DNA of 40,616 nt from Acanthamoeba sp. SK_2022b (GCA_027943245.1 JANDJZ010000493.1:1-40616); one strand, 5' to 3'; shown: positions 1-10,746, numbered from the stretch's first letter. Made by a program: numbers and translations. Notes: generated by a model from the letters alone, not told the origin.

Positions 1-164
1 CGAGGAAGGAAATCGCGACCTACAATGTTTTCCAGGACGGAACTCTTGCCGCTCGATTGGCTGCCTACCACCACAATTTGCGGAAGATCAATGGCATCCG
101 TGCCGAGCGCGTTGAACACGTCCTGAAGTTTGTTGATAACGGGGATGAGCTGATCCATAGACAT
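1..164 (-). CDS. Dynamin-family GTPase, N-terminal fragment (runs off the left edge)
   Basis: The minus strand from 164 reads [20 protein letters not shown] and continues into a P-loop of the form [10 protein letters not shown] and the sequence [12 protein letters not shown]. This is the invariant start of the dynamin GTPase domain (helix, then G1 with the dynamin-specific SQSSGKSS context). Family members hydrolyse GTP to constrict or sever membranes during endocytosis or organelle division. Only about 54 residues are visible, so classical dynamin, Drp1-like and Vps1-like types cannot be separated. The ATG at 164 is chosen because no earlier in-frame ATG fits; a second ATG lies two codons downstream. 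A TATATAAAA box lies upstream at 299-307, leaving room for a 5' UTR or leader intron. Confidence 0.93.
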   Translation of the reverse strand, partial: MSMDQLIPVINKLQDVFNALGTDAIDLPQIVVVGSQSSGKSSVLENIVGRDFLP

Positions 165-560
165 GGTGGGCGAGAGCTTGAGGATGCGGCCTCACAGTCG
201 ATTCGCTCCTGGTGCTCTGGCTGCTGGTTTTGGTGTCTGCGTGTGTGTGTCCAGTCAGACCCTTCCCGCGGGAAACCGTAAGCGAGGAAATGCGCGCGTT
301 TTATATATCACTCTTAGAATTCAAAATATGGTCTGCCCCCTGAGCGCATCCTTCTTTCAATTTCTTTTGTTCTAGATGCGGGGAAAACAAGAGAAAAGGT
401 GAGAGAAGATGTCTGCCGTCTGCAAGTGGGGACGGCCACGTTTTCAGACGCCAGACCTGACCGGCACAGGTGAAGGAAGAAGCAGAAGAGAGAAAGGGGT
501 GGAGAGACTATTGGTGTTGTTGGAGAGTTTATTGTTGTTTGTTTGTTTGTACGGATGGAA
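165..560. other. Intergenic: dynamin 5' side and Rpn5 3' side
   Basis: This stretch of about 400 bp lies between the start of the minus-strand dynamin gene and the stop of the minus-strand Rpn5 gene. It holds the TATA box at 299-307 and a TTTG-rich run near 535-550. No conserved coding potential or RNA gene was seen. Confidence 0.5.
299..307 (-). promoter_or_regulatory. TATA box, probable dynamin promoter
   Basis: On the minus strand this reads TATATAAAA, about 135 bp upstream of the dynamin ATG. The distance implies a long 5' UTR or a leader intron. The assignment rests on sequence match and position only. Confidence 0.4.
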
Positions 561-1904
561 TCAGAGACCGTGCACCATGTTCTCGCGGTGGATGAGGTGA
601 CACGTCTTCTCGAGAAGGTTGAGGAGGTCGGAGATGTTGTGCGAGTACTCGTTGAGCACGTCGCTGGGCTCCTTGCGCTTGGTGAAGGACACGACGGCAC
701 GCGGCCGATCGATCTTGGCAAAGACGACGCCGTTGGAGACCATGTCAGAGATGAAGCGCTCGAGCTCGGACTCTGGCAGGTCAAGGAGCTGGGCGAAGCG
801 GGGCGTGGCGATGCGCTCGTAGTACTGGGCGATGACGCGGATATTGTGCTCGACGACGCGGGCCTGGAGGTCCTTGAGCAGAGTCTCGGTGCTCTCGGCG
901 AAGGAGGGGAGCTGGGTGAGGGCGCCCTTGTACTCGCCGAGGAGCGTGGGCCAGCGGACGAGCTCGGTGGTGGTGAAGTACTTGAGGAGCTTCTTGTACA
1001 GCGGCAGCTCGCTCAAGCGCTTGTCGGCGAAGATGCGGTTGAGGAGATCGTACTGCTCGTTGCCGTAGGACGCCAGGGCGGCGTTGACGGCAGCGAGGGT
1101 GAGGGCCGGCTGCCAGCGGGTCTTGTCAGCGAGCACGGCCGGTGTGTCGTAGATGGCCCAGTAGGAGCGGGCGATGTTGAGGTAGTCCTTCTGGTGTGTG
1201 TAGAACTTTACCATGAGCTGGTGGTAGCTCACCTTGATCTCCTGGAACTCGGGCTTCGAGAGGGCCTTGTTGGTGACCTTGCGCGAGATGATCTGCGCAC
1301 GCACAAAGTCGCCCTTGGCCAGGCAGAGCCTGATCTGCTCGAGGATGAAGTCGAGCTTCTCCCTCGCATCCATCGTGCCGAAGCTTTCCACCTGCACCTC
1401 CTGCAGCAGCTCGGCAGCTTCGGCCACGTTGCCTTCGGCCTCCTTCATCTGCGCCAGCATTCGCGTCAGGCGCGCACGCTCGACTTCGACAAAGATCTTG
1501 CCCTCGGTGATGGCGCGCAGCGTGTCGATGAGATCGAGCTTCGTGGCCTTGTCGGGGAGGGAGGGGAACGCATCCATCGTCACTTGCACCGAGGTCTGAA
1601 TCGTGTTCCTGAATTGCTGACGGCGCTTCGAGATCACGACGAGAACCTCCTTCAATCGGGCCCAATCGCGTGCCTCCAAACACACCTCGACGATGCAGCG
1701 AACAACCTTGGTTGTCGAGGGCTCATCGCCACCCTGGCGCGTCTGCTTCTCGAGGGCGAGCAGTCGATCGACAGCCTCGGCCAGCTGCGTCTTGGCCAGC
1801 TCACGCAACTCAGGCAATTTGACCTTTACTTCCTCAGAGAAGTCCTGCTCCATCTTCTTCTCGCTGTCATCGGGCTGCTGCGTGTAGAGAGTGTTCATAT
1901 CCAT
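561..1904 (-). CDS. 26S proteasome regulatory subunit Rpn5 (PSMD12 / p55)
   Basis: This is an uninterrupted 447-residue reading frame from ATG at 1904, with no introns. It matches PSMD12/Rpn5 throughout. An N-terminal helical-repeat (TPR-like) region includes VVRCIVEVCLEARDW, KLDLIDTLRAITEGKI and YLNIARSYWAIYDTP. The C-terminal PCI domain includes KKLLKYFTTTELVRWP, the winged-helix stretch RFAQLLDLPESELERF, and a final helix SDLLNLLEKTCHLIHREN. Rpn5 is a scaffold of the 19S lid and contacts Rpn11 and the 20S core. Length is close to the human protein (456 aa). No missing motif was noticed. A long open frame on the opposite strand is a GC-bias shadow. Confidence 0.97.
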   Translation of the reverse strand: MDMNTLYTQQPDDSEKKMEQDFSEEVKVKLPELRELAKTQLAEAVDRLLALEKQTRQGGDEPSTTKVVRCIVEVCLEARDWARLKEVLVVISKRRQQFRNTIQTSVQVTMDAFPSLPDKATKLDLIDTLRAITEGKIFVEVERARLTRMLAQMKEAEGNVAEAAELLQEVQVESFGTMDAREKLDFILEQIRLCLAKGDFVRAQIISRKVTNKALSKPEFQEIKVSYHQLMVKFYTHQKDYLNIARSYWAIYDTPAVLADKTRWQPALTLAAVNAALASYGNEQYDLLNRIFADKRLSELPLYKKLLKYFTTTELVRWPTLLGEYKGALTQLPSFAESTETLLKDLQARVVEHNIRVIAQYYERIATPRFAQLLDLPESELERFISDMVSNGVVFAKIDRPRAVVSFTKRKEPSDVLNEYSHNISDLLNLLEKTCHLIHRENMVHGL

Positions 1905-2158
1905 GGTCGGCTTGCTGCTATGTTGGCGCTTATGCGCTTCTCAGTACTTCTAAAAGATGGGAGTTACTGATGCGAGAGATCTGCGCGCGATCAATTGTTG
2001 ATTTGTGCTTTGCTCGCACCAGCGCCTACGTCTGCCACTTTACCCACCTCACCCTTTGCTGTGGATATTGTGCCGACAGAAAAAACGAATTCGGTTTCGA
2101 AAGTGTTTCAGAAACTTGGCCAGCCATGCCCAGAAGGCTTCGCGAAAAAGGATGAGCT

Positions 2159-2230
2159 CGCTCACGGTGGGGATCGAACCCACAATCTTCCGCTTAGGAG
2201 GCGGACGCCTTTCCATTGGGCCACGCGAGC
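2159..2230 (-). tRNA. tRNA-Arg, anticodon CCT
   Basis: The minus strand folds as a 72-nt cloverleaf. Acceptor GCTCGCG pairs with CGTGAGC. The anticodon stem TCCGC/GCGGA encloses loop CTCCTAA, giving anticodon CCT. The T arm is GTGGG-TTCGATC-CCCAC. No intron is present. A T-rich run follows within about 15 nt, as expected for Pol III termination. It is identical to the gene at 27228-27299 on the opposite strand. Confidence 0.95.
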
Positions 2231-2386
2231 CGGTGATATAATTGCGGGAAAAGGAGCAAAGCATAGAAATTAATTCGTAGCGTGGCCGATACGAGCGCAG
2301 CTTCCCGGGAGTGAGACGGTCGAGCTTATGGTAGGGCAAATGAAAGGGAGTTTATGTCCAATGGAATGGGGCATGCCAGTGTATCA

Positions 2387-4238
2387 TCAGGAAGACTTCT
2401 TGCTTACCTTGGCGAAGCCCGACGTCGAGGAGAAGTACTTTTCGGAGGACGCCGCCTGCGTCTGGGCCACCCGCAGCTCGAGACCCTGCACGGGCGTGAA
2501 GGCCAGCGACGACGCCAGACCCGTGGCCGTGCCGGGAACCGTCGACGCCGTCCCTGCGCCGAGCCCCCAAGTGAGGTAAGAGGAGAGTTGTGGGCGGAAA
2601 GAGAGAGAGAGAGAGAGAGGGTAGCAGTACCAGAGATGCGGGCTCGCTTGGGCTTGGGCAGCGAGCCCTTCTGTTCAGCGGAGAGGCGGACCTTGCCGGT
2701 GCCCTTGCCGATGAGACCCAGCCCTCGCCCCGTGTTGCCCAGCGTTTCCTCGGCCTCCACGCCAAAGGCCATTCGGTTGGCCTGCTTGCGGAGCTCGGTG
2801 ACGCCAAACTTCTCCTTCTGCTTGCGCGCGCGCTTGCCGCCGCGCTTCTTGCGCGGCTGGTCGTCGGGCGCGGGCAGGGGCTTGGGCGCCTTGGGCGCGG
2901 GCGGCTCCTGCCACTTTTCGATCTTACGTTCGATCTCCTCCCGGAACCGATGTCCCACTTCACCGTGCGCAGCCTCGTGGAACGCGTCCACTCGCGCGCA
3001 AAGCGTGCACTTGGTCGCCACCAATCGCCGCACCTGCATCATTGCGTGTGTAAGAGAGATACAAAGAGAGTGAGGCCAACGCCACAGAAGAGGAGCGGTT
3101 GCTTGTGGAAGGAGAGGGAGAGAACGGACCTTCATCTGGAGAGAGGAGGGCGCCTTCTGGACGAGCTCGCATTCGTTGATGAGACCCGCGTGAACGCCAC
3201 CCGCGGACAGACCGGTGCTGGCCTTGCGCTTGTTGCCCAGCAGCTGCACGACGTTGGCCGGCAGCTTGGACAGCGCGGTGAGACCGCCGGCAATACCCAT
3301 GAGGCGAGCGGCGATGGACGAGCCGGTGATGGCCGAGATGTTGGGCGCCACGATGTCCATGCGGCCCTCGACGTAGTTGAGGATCTTGATCCTGTCCTGC
3401 TCGAGCGCCAGCATTTCGTCGCAGGCCTCGATGACTCTGTTCATCTGGTCGTCGTCGATGGGCGTGCCCTCGGTCGTGGAGGCCGTCACCGACACGATCA
3501 TGATGATCGCCGCCGGCAGAATGTCAGTGAGGTCGATCATTGTGATGTCGGTTTGATTGCCTAACGGTGGTGTCGTGGTGTGAAAGAAAGCATAAGTAAA
3601 CCAGTGCGCACAAGGACAGGTCGTGAGCAGGCGCGGGGAGTTTGGGGGCTCTCGTACCGATCCGCTTCACGGCGTTGGCGTAGTCCACGGGGCTGGTGAC
3701 GATGGACTCTAGCTCGGGGAATCGCTTGGCGTAGTTGTCCCGAATGAACTTGTGCACGATAGACATCTCGTCGCCCAGCTCCAGCGTCATGTTCGTTGCC
3801 TGTTGTGCCCACCCAACTCCCCCCAAGTAAGCCCACCTCTACTCGCGTAGGAGCTGATTTGGCATTAAACGAAAAATAACGTTTCAACTGCTTGATGGCG
3901 CGCACCTCAACGATGAGTTCGTACTCGGGATGGTCTTCAAGGCTGGCACCGGCCGTAGATCCAAGGGACGAGCCCTCCTGCGCAAATTTCTGGATTCGAT
4001 CTATGATGGACCGCAGGCGCGCGCTCGATCGCAGCTTCGCCACCTTATGCACGTCATCGATCTCAAGGGCCTTCTCGACCAAGTCCATGTCGCCTGCGCC
4101 CCCTTCCTTCTCCTTTCCCTTTCCTTCCACATCTTCTACTTGCTCCTCCTCTTCATTTTCAGCATTGAGATCGTCATCATCCTCCAGATCGGCCAAAAAT
4201 TCATCTGCAAGCGTAGCCACCGGTCCAGGTTCCATCAT
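2387..4238 (-). CDS. U4/U6 snRNP protein PRPF31 (Prp31)
   Basis: Five exons on the minus strand: 4238-3906, 3799-3658, 3560-3130, 3033-2631, 2553-2387. They give about 491 residues (human 499). The N-terminus is acidic (LADEFLADLEDDDD). The NOSIC/coiled region reads IVHKFIRDNYAKRFPELESI. The Nop domain includes IMIVSVTASTTEGTP, NISAITGSSIAARLMGIAGG and LVATKCTLCARVDAFHE. The Prp31 C-terminal region has KKRGGKRARKQKEKFG, ELRKQANRMAFG and SSLAFTPVQGLE, ending FAKVSKKSS. Prp31 holds the U4 snRNA/15.5K complex and is needed for tri-snRNP assembly in the nucleus. All exon joins keep phase. The start is the first ATG of an ATG-ATG pair; an in-frame upstream ATG at 4313 is less likely. A GTAAGC near the end is read through, because the frame stops naturally at the family's C-terminus. 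Confidence 0.95.
2600..2619. repeat. (GA)n microsatellite inside a PRPF31 intron
   Basis: About ten GA units lie inside the last PRPF31 intron (2554-2630). On the coding strand this is a TC-rich pyrimidine tract near the donor side. Confidence 0.8.
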
Positions 4239-4412
4239 CACGCGCTCAAATCCCTCGCACTGCTGTCCTCCTTGTGCCTTCTTGCAAGATGAACAAAAAG
4301 AAAACTTGGCCAAAAAAAAAAATAAAAAACACCAAAAAAGCGGCCAGAAAAGTTACAGAACAGCAGCAAACCTTTCCTGTTGTCTTTCCTGTACACCGGT
4401 GAGGAGCCTTGT

Positions 4413-5846
4413 TCAATCCTCGTTCTCGCTCTCCTCTTCGTCGTCCTCTTCTTCCTCCTCCTCATCCTCTTCATCTTCAGCCTCCTCTTCTTCGTGCCCT
4501 GCTTGGCCGTCCTTCTCACCTTCGCCCTCTTCGTTCTTCCTCTTCTTCTTGGGCGGCTCGGTGGGCTCCGGCTTCTCGGGCTTGCCGCCGTCTTCGGGCG
4601 GAGCCACCTCCTCCCTCTGCATTACATCATCATCATCGTCAGCATCGGCGCCACCAACGCACACGAGGCCATGCATATCCCAGAGCTGAGAGTAGGACGG
4701 GAGTTGCGTACCTTTCGCGTCTTGGATGTAAGGGACGCGTTCTCGCTTTCACTGGCGTATCTCTGCGTCCACTCCTTGGCCGTCTCCACAAATCGAGCGT
4801 GATTGTTGACGAACACTTCGTTCTTGGGGCGAGGAAAGCCGGCGCGCAGGGGTCAGTACAGCAGCCACATAGTGTGTTTGCAGGCAGAGCGGCGTACAAT
4901 ATCAGCCATGAGCGGATCGGTAGGGTTGGGGTGAGACATCAGCACTTGGATTGTACTCAGCACGGTCGATATGTTGAGGGACGGCGCCCATGCTCCCTGC
5001 CGACCACCGAGTCCACGCGCGTGGATGAGCCCAAATTGGCACAACGGACTGACTGAGCCGTGGCGGGGGAGGGCTCTTACCTTGGGAGGCTGCACAAGCG
5101 TGTCTAGGCAGATGCGTCCGCTGTCGTCGATGTTGGGGTGATAGATCGGCGTCACGAACCGCACATTCGGGGGCTCGTAGGGATACCTGGCAAGGAGGGG
5201 GCGGCTGTGCGCGTCAGCGAATGCTGCTGCCACGAAAGGCAAAGTGCGGGCTCATATCAAGTGTAGAGCAGTCATTGCCAACCATTGACGGATGGCTCTC
5301 ACTCAGTTGTGTTTTAATCATCACCCATAATAATTATTAATAATTTATAATAAAGAAGGTAAAATAAAGATTAAAAAAAAAGAAAATTAAAGGTGTTCTT
5401 GTTCACTCATACAGGGTCCCGCCCAGGAGGGGCGGGTTATCTTCACGGTGGAGTATCAACACGCACAGCCCCAAAGGGTAACTGCTTTCAAAGCGGCCTT
5501 CTGATGTAATCCTCGTGAACCATAATGTGATGCACAGCACTTCGAACGAATAGCTGCTGATACTAAGCAAAAAATGTGTGCCGTACCGTTCAGGGACAGT
5601 AATCTCAAGCTTAAACACCCCACTTTCGTAAGGCGTGTCCGGTGCTCCAATAATGCCTGCCACAACAAGTTAATTGATTCACCCTTTCACCCCGTCACTG
5701 GACCTAGGGATGCGTGCAGGCATACAGGCTTCGATCTCCACAATTTTGTTTCCATCTTTTGGCCATGCGGAGATACCCGGTGGCGGTTCGCGCTCTAGCA
5801 TTTGCAATTCACGCTGCAGCCGCTTCAGCAGCGCTGTGTTCGCCAT
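4413..5846 (-). CDS. Ubiquitin-conjugating enzyme E2, UBE2T-like, with long acidic tail
   Basis: Six exons: 5846-5726, 5656-5587, 5186-5081, 4996-4898, 4822-4712, 4685-4413, about 259 residues in phase. The UBC fold is complete: N-terminal helix [20 protein letters not shown], then [33 protein letters not shown], the HPN-type active-site segment [15 protein letters not shown] (catalytic Cys in ICLD), [18 protein letters not shown] and DPLMADI. These match UBE2T, the E2 that monoubiquitinates FANCD2/FANCI with FANCL in the Fanconi anaemia pathway. The tail beyond the UBC fold carries KKKRK, a likely nuclear signal, then a Glu/Asp-rich run. It makes the protein about 60 residues longer than human UBE2T (197 aa). 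The second intron is long (5187-5586) and AT-rich. Confidence 0.9.
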
Positions 5847-6366
5847 TTTGGACGAGATGGCAAGTTTTCCTGTGGGCAAGGCAAGCTTTGCCTTTTATTC
5901 TACGAATTGCGGTATTTTTTTGTTGCGGGAATTTGAAGCTGTTGTCCTCTTTGGTGGAGGGGCAGGCGCTATCGCTGCCCTCACCCGACCCTGCCGCGGT
6001 TACTCAAGTTGGGCTTGTAACCCATTAGGCAATCGCCAGAGTGTGAATTTGCTATAGTGGTGTGTGACGTCGTAATATTTACAAGCAACACCGCCTCTCC
6101 TCTTCCCTCCACCTCCTCGTCTGCCTCCCACAAAAAATACCGAAAAAAAAGGATGATCGAGGAACGCTTCCTGCTACTCGCGCTTGTCGGAAGGCCATGG
6201 CTTATGCTCCAAGGGCAGTATTTCGTGTCTGTAGAGTAGAGGGACCCGATGACCGGGGGAGGTTAGTCGCTCACTACGGGCACACCCCCGGCTTGGGACA
6301 TAGAGATATCAACGTGTTGAAGAATAAGTACAGGCAGACCATTTGGTTGCTTCTCGCTCTGTTGGC
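5847..6366. other. Intergenic between UBE2T-like and TMEM64-like genes
   Basis: About 520 bp, containing the UBE2T-like promoter side and the 3' flank of the TMEM64-like gene. It holds a CRE-like TGACGTC at 6065-6071 and several T- or A-runs. No convincing ORF or RNA gene was seen; short frames here lack codon bias or family similarity. Confidence 0.45.
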
Positions 6367-7788
6367 TCATGCGCATTGCTGTGTGACTGAGGGGGAGGTG
6401 AGGAGGCCGGTGCTTTCATATACCTTGCCGCCGTTGGCGTGCTTGGCGTGCGGGTCGGGAATGCGGTGGTAGACCGTCTTGGACTGGTCCGCATCCACGT
6501 CGTCCTCGTCATCGAATTGCTCTGCGTCACGTTACAACAGCACCATCGCCGTCAGCCCAACCGCAAGACGTGCATGCAGCACGTGACCACGCGCTGCGCG
6601 ATCCGTTGCATTCCAATCCAAGCGTGGGGTAGGAAGGTACCCTCGAGATCGGGATCTTCGGCTGCCCTGCGCAGGTCGTCCTCGTACTCCTTCGTAGCGC
6701 TCTTCAACGCTCGTCGCGTGATCCAGGCCACTACCACGATCGTCATCAGCGTCGCTCCCTGTAGTGATACGGCCAAAGAGTGAGCCAAGACTTACATTGA
6801 AAGGCGAGAATCACATAAACAGAGACGGCAGAGAGAGGGCAATGGACGAGTGCGCACCCCGCCAATGCTCAGGAAAATGATCTGCTGTGTGGAGTCGGTC
6901 GAATCGTCGTTGAAGATGTCCGTCAACTGTCGCATGAGCGACCCAAGATATGTGTAGGCAATAGTGTACCTGCAAGCACGAGAGAAACGCGAATGGTGAG
7001 AGGAGCTCGAGCGGTGAAGGCGTGGCGTCACAAGACGATAAGGAAAATGAAAGAGGAAGAGGGAACGGTACGGGAGAAGGCCGATCGTAGTGGCGATCCA
7101 GTACTTCAAAAATGACACCTTCGTCAGGCCGAACAGATAGTTGCTGTTGTGTTGAGGCGAGGCCACGACAGGAAGTGAGTGAGCAAAAAAGACTGGCAGC
7201 TCACGGGGAGGAAGGAGAGATGAAACGCACCACAAGCCGAATGGAAAAACTGGCGAGAATCGCACGAGGATGATGATCCACATCCCTTGCTTCTCCACCG
7301 CCACATCAACGGCTTTGAATTTGGGTCGCTTTTCGATTTCTCGTTCAGCCCAACCTCGCGCCACGTATCGCCCGATGAAGAAAGATATGACCGACGCAAT
7401 GTCCGTACTTGACTGTGCAGAGGTAAATCAGGGCAATGAGGGAGATGCTCAGGCAAAATTCTGGAATGAGGAACGAGGAACGAGATGAGGGGGCGCGTAC
7501 AACAGAGATGAGAGAACCCCACCAAACGCCAAAGAGAAAGCCAGAAGCGAGATTGAGAGGAGTGGCTGGAAGGATGAGAACGGTGCACACTGTCTCGACG
7601 AAGGTGAGCATCAAAATGCCCTGCCATTTCGGCAGACTCTCGAGCCATTCAAGAAAATCGAGCAACGCATCCTCTAAGGGTGAGCCGGGAATGAAGAAGA
7701 GAAGCAGGAGGGTAGAAGCTCCCAGCGCTATAAGCACTATGATGAGGATCTTAAGAATGTTCCAGCCTGAAACGCCTTTGAGATCCAT
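6367..7788 (-). CDS. TVP38/TMEM64-type (VTT/DedA domain) membrane protein
   Basis: Six exons: 7788-7501, 7412-7231, 7143-7072, 6969-6858, 6758-6641, 6521-6367, about 308 residues in phase. The N-terminal membrane segment is ILKILIIVLIALGASTLLLL. The VTT domain follows: GILMLTFVETVCTVLILPATPLNL in outline, FLFGVWWG, the hallmark FFIGRYVARGWAE (conserved G-R-x2-R type), WIIILVRFSPVFPFGL and YWIATTIGLLP. A later membrane helix is TLMTIVVVAWITRRALK. The soluble tail is acidic. Family members (Tvp38, TMEM64, and the scramblases TMEM41B and VMP1) sit in Golgi or ER membranes. This copy is TMEM64/Tvp38-like by motif, but activity is inferred only. The 3' end is read straight to TGA at 6367-6369; a small terminal intron leading to a stop near 6309 is an alternative. 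Confidence 0.88.
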
Positions 7789-8343
7789 TCATAAGCGAGG
7801 GTTGTGGGGCTGGGAAAGGGGGGCTGATTCGAGTGACTCGAAATGGAGGAGGCGTGAGAGAGGAGAAGTTGAGGGAGGGGCTATGAGTGTGAGGGGTAGA
7901 TGGTGGTTGGGAGAGTGATGGGGCTGGCCGAAACGCTTCCCGCTCGAGTGTGTTCGGCCGCACGTGAGAAGCGTCCAAAATGTCGGCTGATAGGGCAGAT
8001 AGGCGGGCCGGTGAAAACTGTGGGGGACTGCCCAGTGCCGACACGTAAACAGAGACAGACAACCGCCTCTTCACCACACCGCCGCAGAAACTTCGCGCGA
8101 GTTGGTCGCACACGCCACCAGAGCTGGTTCCAACCGGTCCCGGTTCCTCAAACTAAAACACTACATGCGGGGCGTGCGGGGAGACGCACGACGTGCGCGT
8201 CTCTTTTCGGCCATTACATTGTCTCCTGTCCAACAAACAAATGCCCGACAACGTAATGGCCCTGCGAGCGCCCGAACCACCAACGAGCCCTCGACGATTT
8301 CCTGGATCGTTTTAGTTTGAGAAGGAGGCTTCTACATTGGCGC
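7789..8343. other. Intergenic upstream of the TMEM64-like gene
   Basis: About 555 bp between the ATG of the TMEM64-like gene and the stop codon of the USP14-like gene, both on the minus strand. It contains the palindrome TTCGAGTGACTCGAA at 7828-7842, about 40 bp from the ATG, which includes a bZIP-type TGACTC half-site. No gene was recognised in the remainder. Confidence 0.45.
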
Positions 8344-10410
8344 CTACTCGGGCTTTTTCGTCCTGTAGAAGCAGAGGTAGGCAATGTGCCAGTCCGCTCC
8401 GCCCTTGCCGACCAGCTGCTTTATGTCGTTGTCCTTGTAGTGCCTCACCACGTCGTCATCGTACTGCAGCCAGTTGTCTGTGCACGATCGTGTAAGCTCA
8501 CACGCACGAGCCAAGCGGGGTTGTGTGTGCTGGCATACCTTCCGACTGCTTGGTCCAAGCGACGTAGTGGCCACTGTCAGCGTCACGGCCCTTGTGAGTG
8601 AGCACAGCGTACAGCTCGTACAGGCCGGTTTCGTTTTGCAGGGGCTTTTGCTCCCAGAGGGGAGGGAGCGACTTCTCGATGTCCATCGATCCCTCTTCCT
8701 CGTCAGCCTTCTTCTCGCCGTCCTTCTCCTACACATGAGCAGAAAGCAAGAGTATCCACGTGTAAGCTAGTGCAGCACGCGCATGATGCAGCGAAGATCA
8801 CGGACACCAGGCCTTACCTTGCCCTTGACGCCGTGTCGGTTTTGCAGGCGAATCTCCTCCCTCTCGCTGAGGATGTTTCTGTGCTCCTTGAGTGTAGCCT
8901 TCAGGTCCTCGGCGCAGAGATCGTACAAATCCAGGACCATGGGGAACTCGACAGGCTAGACACACAACGCATTAGCTTCACGCTGATTTGGCAACGCGTT
9001 GGCGAGTTGGCTCACCTTCAAGATCTTGGCCTTGTTGCCTCCTTCGGAATTGCTCTTCCAGAAGAAGCGAACGAACTGGACGTTGAGGTAGTAAGGCAAA
9101 CGCGTGATCTCGGCCTCCTTCTGGAACACAGCGTTTCGCTGCAGGACCTCTGACCTCTTCTCGATCTCCTCCTTGAGGCTCTGCACGCAGGAGGAGCCAA
9201 CCGTTGAGCTGAGTGACTGAACCAAGATCGCACGGCCGGGAGGGATGGTGGAGAGGGGACAACAGCGCACCTCCTTGAGTCCATTGACCAGGAAGTTGGT
9301 TTGGCTGGTGATGTGACACATCAGCTTCGTGAAGGTGTCCTTTTGCACGAGCTTGTCCTCGGGCGCCTCCTTGCAGGTGTAGGTGGAAACGATCTCGCCA
9401 GAGAAGAGCTGGTTCACAGCATTCGTGCGGGCAGATGTAGCCTCCCCGCCGGCCTTGATGGCCGGCAGCTTCTGCGAGAGCGCGCGGACAAGCGTGCTCC
9501 AGCACTCCTCCTGCAATGATACGCGGCAAGCGAGAGTCAGACATCAGGGGACGTGCTACGGTAGCGACGGCAAGAGCGTGGGCGAGCGTACGGCGTCCTG
9601 CTGGGCGTAGCCTCTCTCAGTCCGCTGGTTGAACTGAGGGAAGGCCGAGCGGAAGAGGTGAACAAAGAGCATGGGCGGCACGGGCTTGTTCGTGTGATCG
9701 AGCGTCTTGAAGAGCTCGCTCAGACTTACGGTGACGTTGTGCTCGGTGTCGTCGGACGAAGCGCTTCCGTACCTGATCGAGCGCGAGAAGAGTGTGAGAA
9801 GCCTGCACCGATGACCATAGACTGCGGGGAGCGATGCAGCGAGTGCACGCACGTCTTCACGGCCTCGTCGAGCTCAGGGATGGCCTTGAGGCACTGCAGA
9901 GTGGAGTTGAGGTAGCACGTGTTGCCCAAGTTGGCAAGGCCAGGCGGGTGGTTGAACTCAACCATCTCGTTGATCTCGCCTTCAGGAAGGTCTTCAACAA
10001 AGACCACCGGCTTCGGCGGCTCCTTGGGCAGTTCGCCAGCTGTGCCCACCAACATCACGTTTTGGCCCTGCACCAGGTGCCAGTTAGCAAGTAGTGGCGA
10101 ACGTAGCAGATCTGAGTGAGATTGAAGAACGTACGTTGGTGAACTTGAGCGAAGACAGAGGAGTGTCATCTTCAAGCTTGCCTGCCTTAAGGGCCTTGAT
10201 GCCCATCCCTGCAGACGCACAACGATTGACGTTCAGGCAGGCTGATTGAAAAAAGAAGCCGCACTGGGTGTAAGTACACTTCTGTCTATCGGGCGGCACG
10301 CCAGTCAGAGCAAAGATCTGGCTCTTGAGGGTGAGGCCCGTCTCAGATGGGTCCACTTCCACATCGTTGAACTTCTCTTTTCCCCACTTTATGTTGATCT
10401 TAAGGCTCAT
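8344..10410 (-). CDS. Ubiquitin carboxyl-terminal hydrolase USP14/Ubp6
   Basis: Nine exons: 10410-10278, 10208-10135, 10067-9853, 9772-9592, 9510-9271, 9180-9016, 8955-8818, 8728-8539, 8477-8344, giving 489 residues (human USP14: 494). The N-terminal ubiquitin-like domain (about 1-75: NIKWGKEKFNDVEVDPSE, IFALTGVPPDRQK) docks on the 19S base. The USP catalytic domain has the Cys box PGLANLGNTCYLNSTLQC (Cys about 120) and QQDAEECW. The C-terminal His box is LYELYAVLTHKGRDADSGHY followed by VAW, and then DNWLQYDDDVV and DWHIAYLCFY. The protein trims ubiquitin from proteasome-bound substrates. All exon phases agree. Its ATG faces the histone deacetylase gene across 336 bp. Confidence 0.97.
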
Positions 10411-10746
10411 CGTGTTCTATCAAAAGATCTATCACCGCAATCGATTATGCTGGGAAAAGAAGATTGGACACTGGAGATCAAGATGATGAGCAGCGAACAG
10501 GAACAGCAACGCCGTGCGTGGCGGCAAGACCTGGTGTCGACAATTATTTGTCGGCGTGACGACGGAGTTAGAGCATAGAAAACACACACCTTCGTTAAGG
10601 TGCCTCTTGACGTCTTATTGTTGGGCCATTTTCTTTTTTACCACCCGTCGAGCTTCTTCACCTGCTTGCGCCTTGATCCGATCGGCCACTCATCCTGCTA
10701 GTTCGTGGTTTACTTCGCGCAGTTCTCCACACTATATAGCACCGCC
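10411..10746. promoter_or_regulatory. Bidirectional promoter region, USP14-like (-) and HDAC (+)
   Basis: These 336 bp separate two divergent ATGs, so they must hold both 5' regions. A TATATAG at 10734-10740 ends only about 6 bp before the HDAC ATG, too close to act as a normal TATA box for that start. No other clear core element was seen. Confidence 0.5.

Noticed and set aside
543..1970. A 475-residue open frame on the plus strand
   Set aside because: It lies exactly antisense to Rpn5, whose protein is conserved end to end. The antisense frame is kept open by GC-rich third positions.
2408..2408. A sixth PRPF31 exon after the GTAAGC at the end of exon 5
   Set aside because: Reading through gives VSKKSS and a stop, which fits the family's C-terminus, and no suitable acceptor exon follows.
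3892..4689. Serine-rich 265-residue plus-strand frame
   Set aside because: It is the reverse reading of acidic Glu/Asp codons of the UBE2T-like tail and the PRPF31 N-terminus, and crosses two genes.
561..10410. A functional ubiquitin-proteasome gene cluster
   Set aside because: Rpn5, the E2 and USP14 are interleaved with a splicing factor and a TMEM64-like gene, so co-location is probably chance.
10734..10740. TATATAG as TATA box for the HDAC gene
   Set aside because: It ends about 6 bp before the ATG, far too close for the usual spacing unless the real start is downstream, and the N-terminus fits the family.
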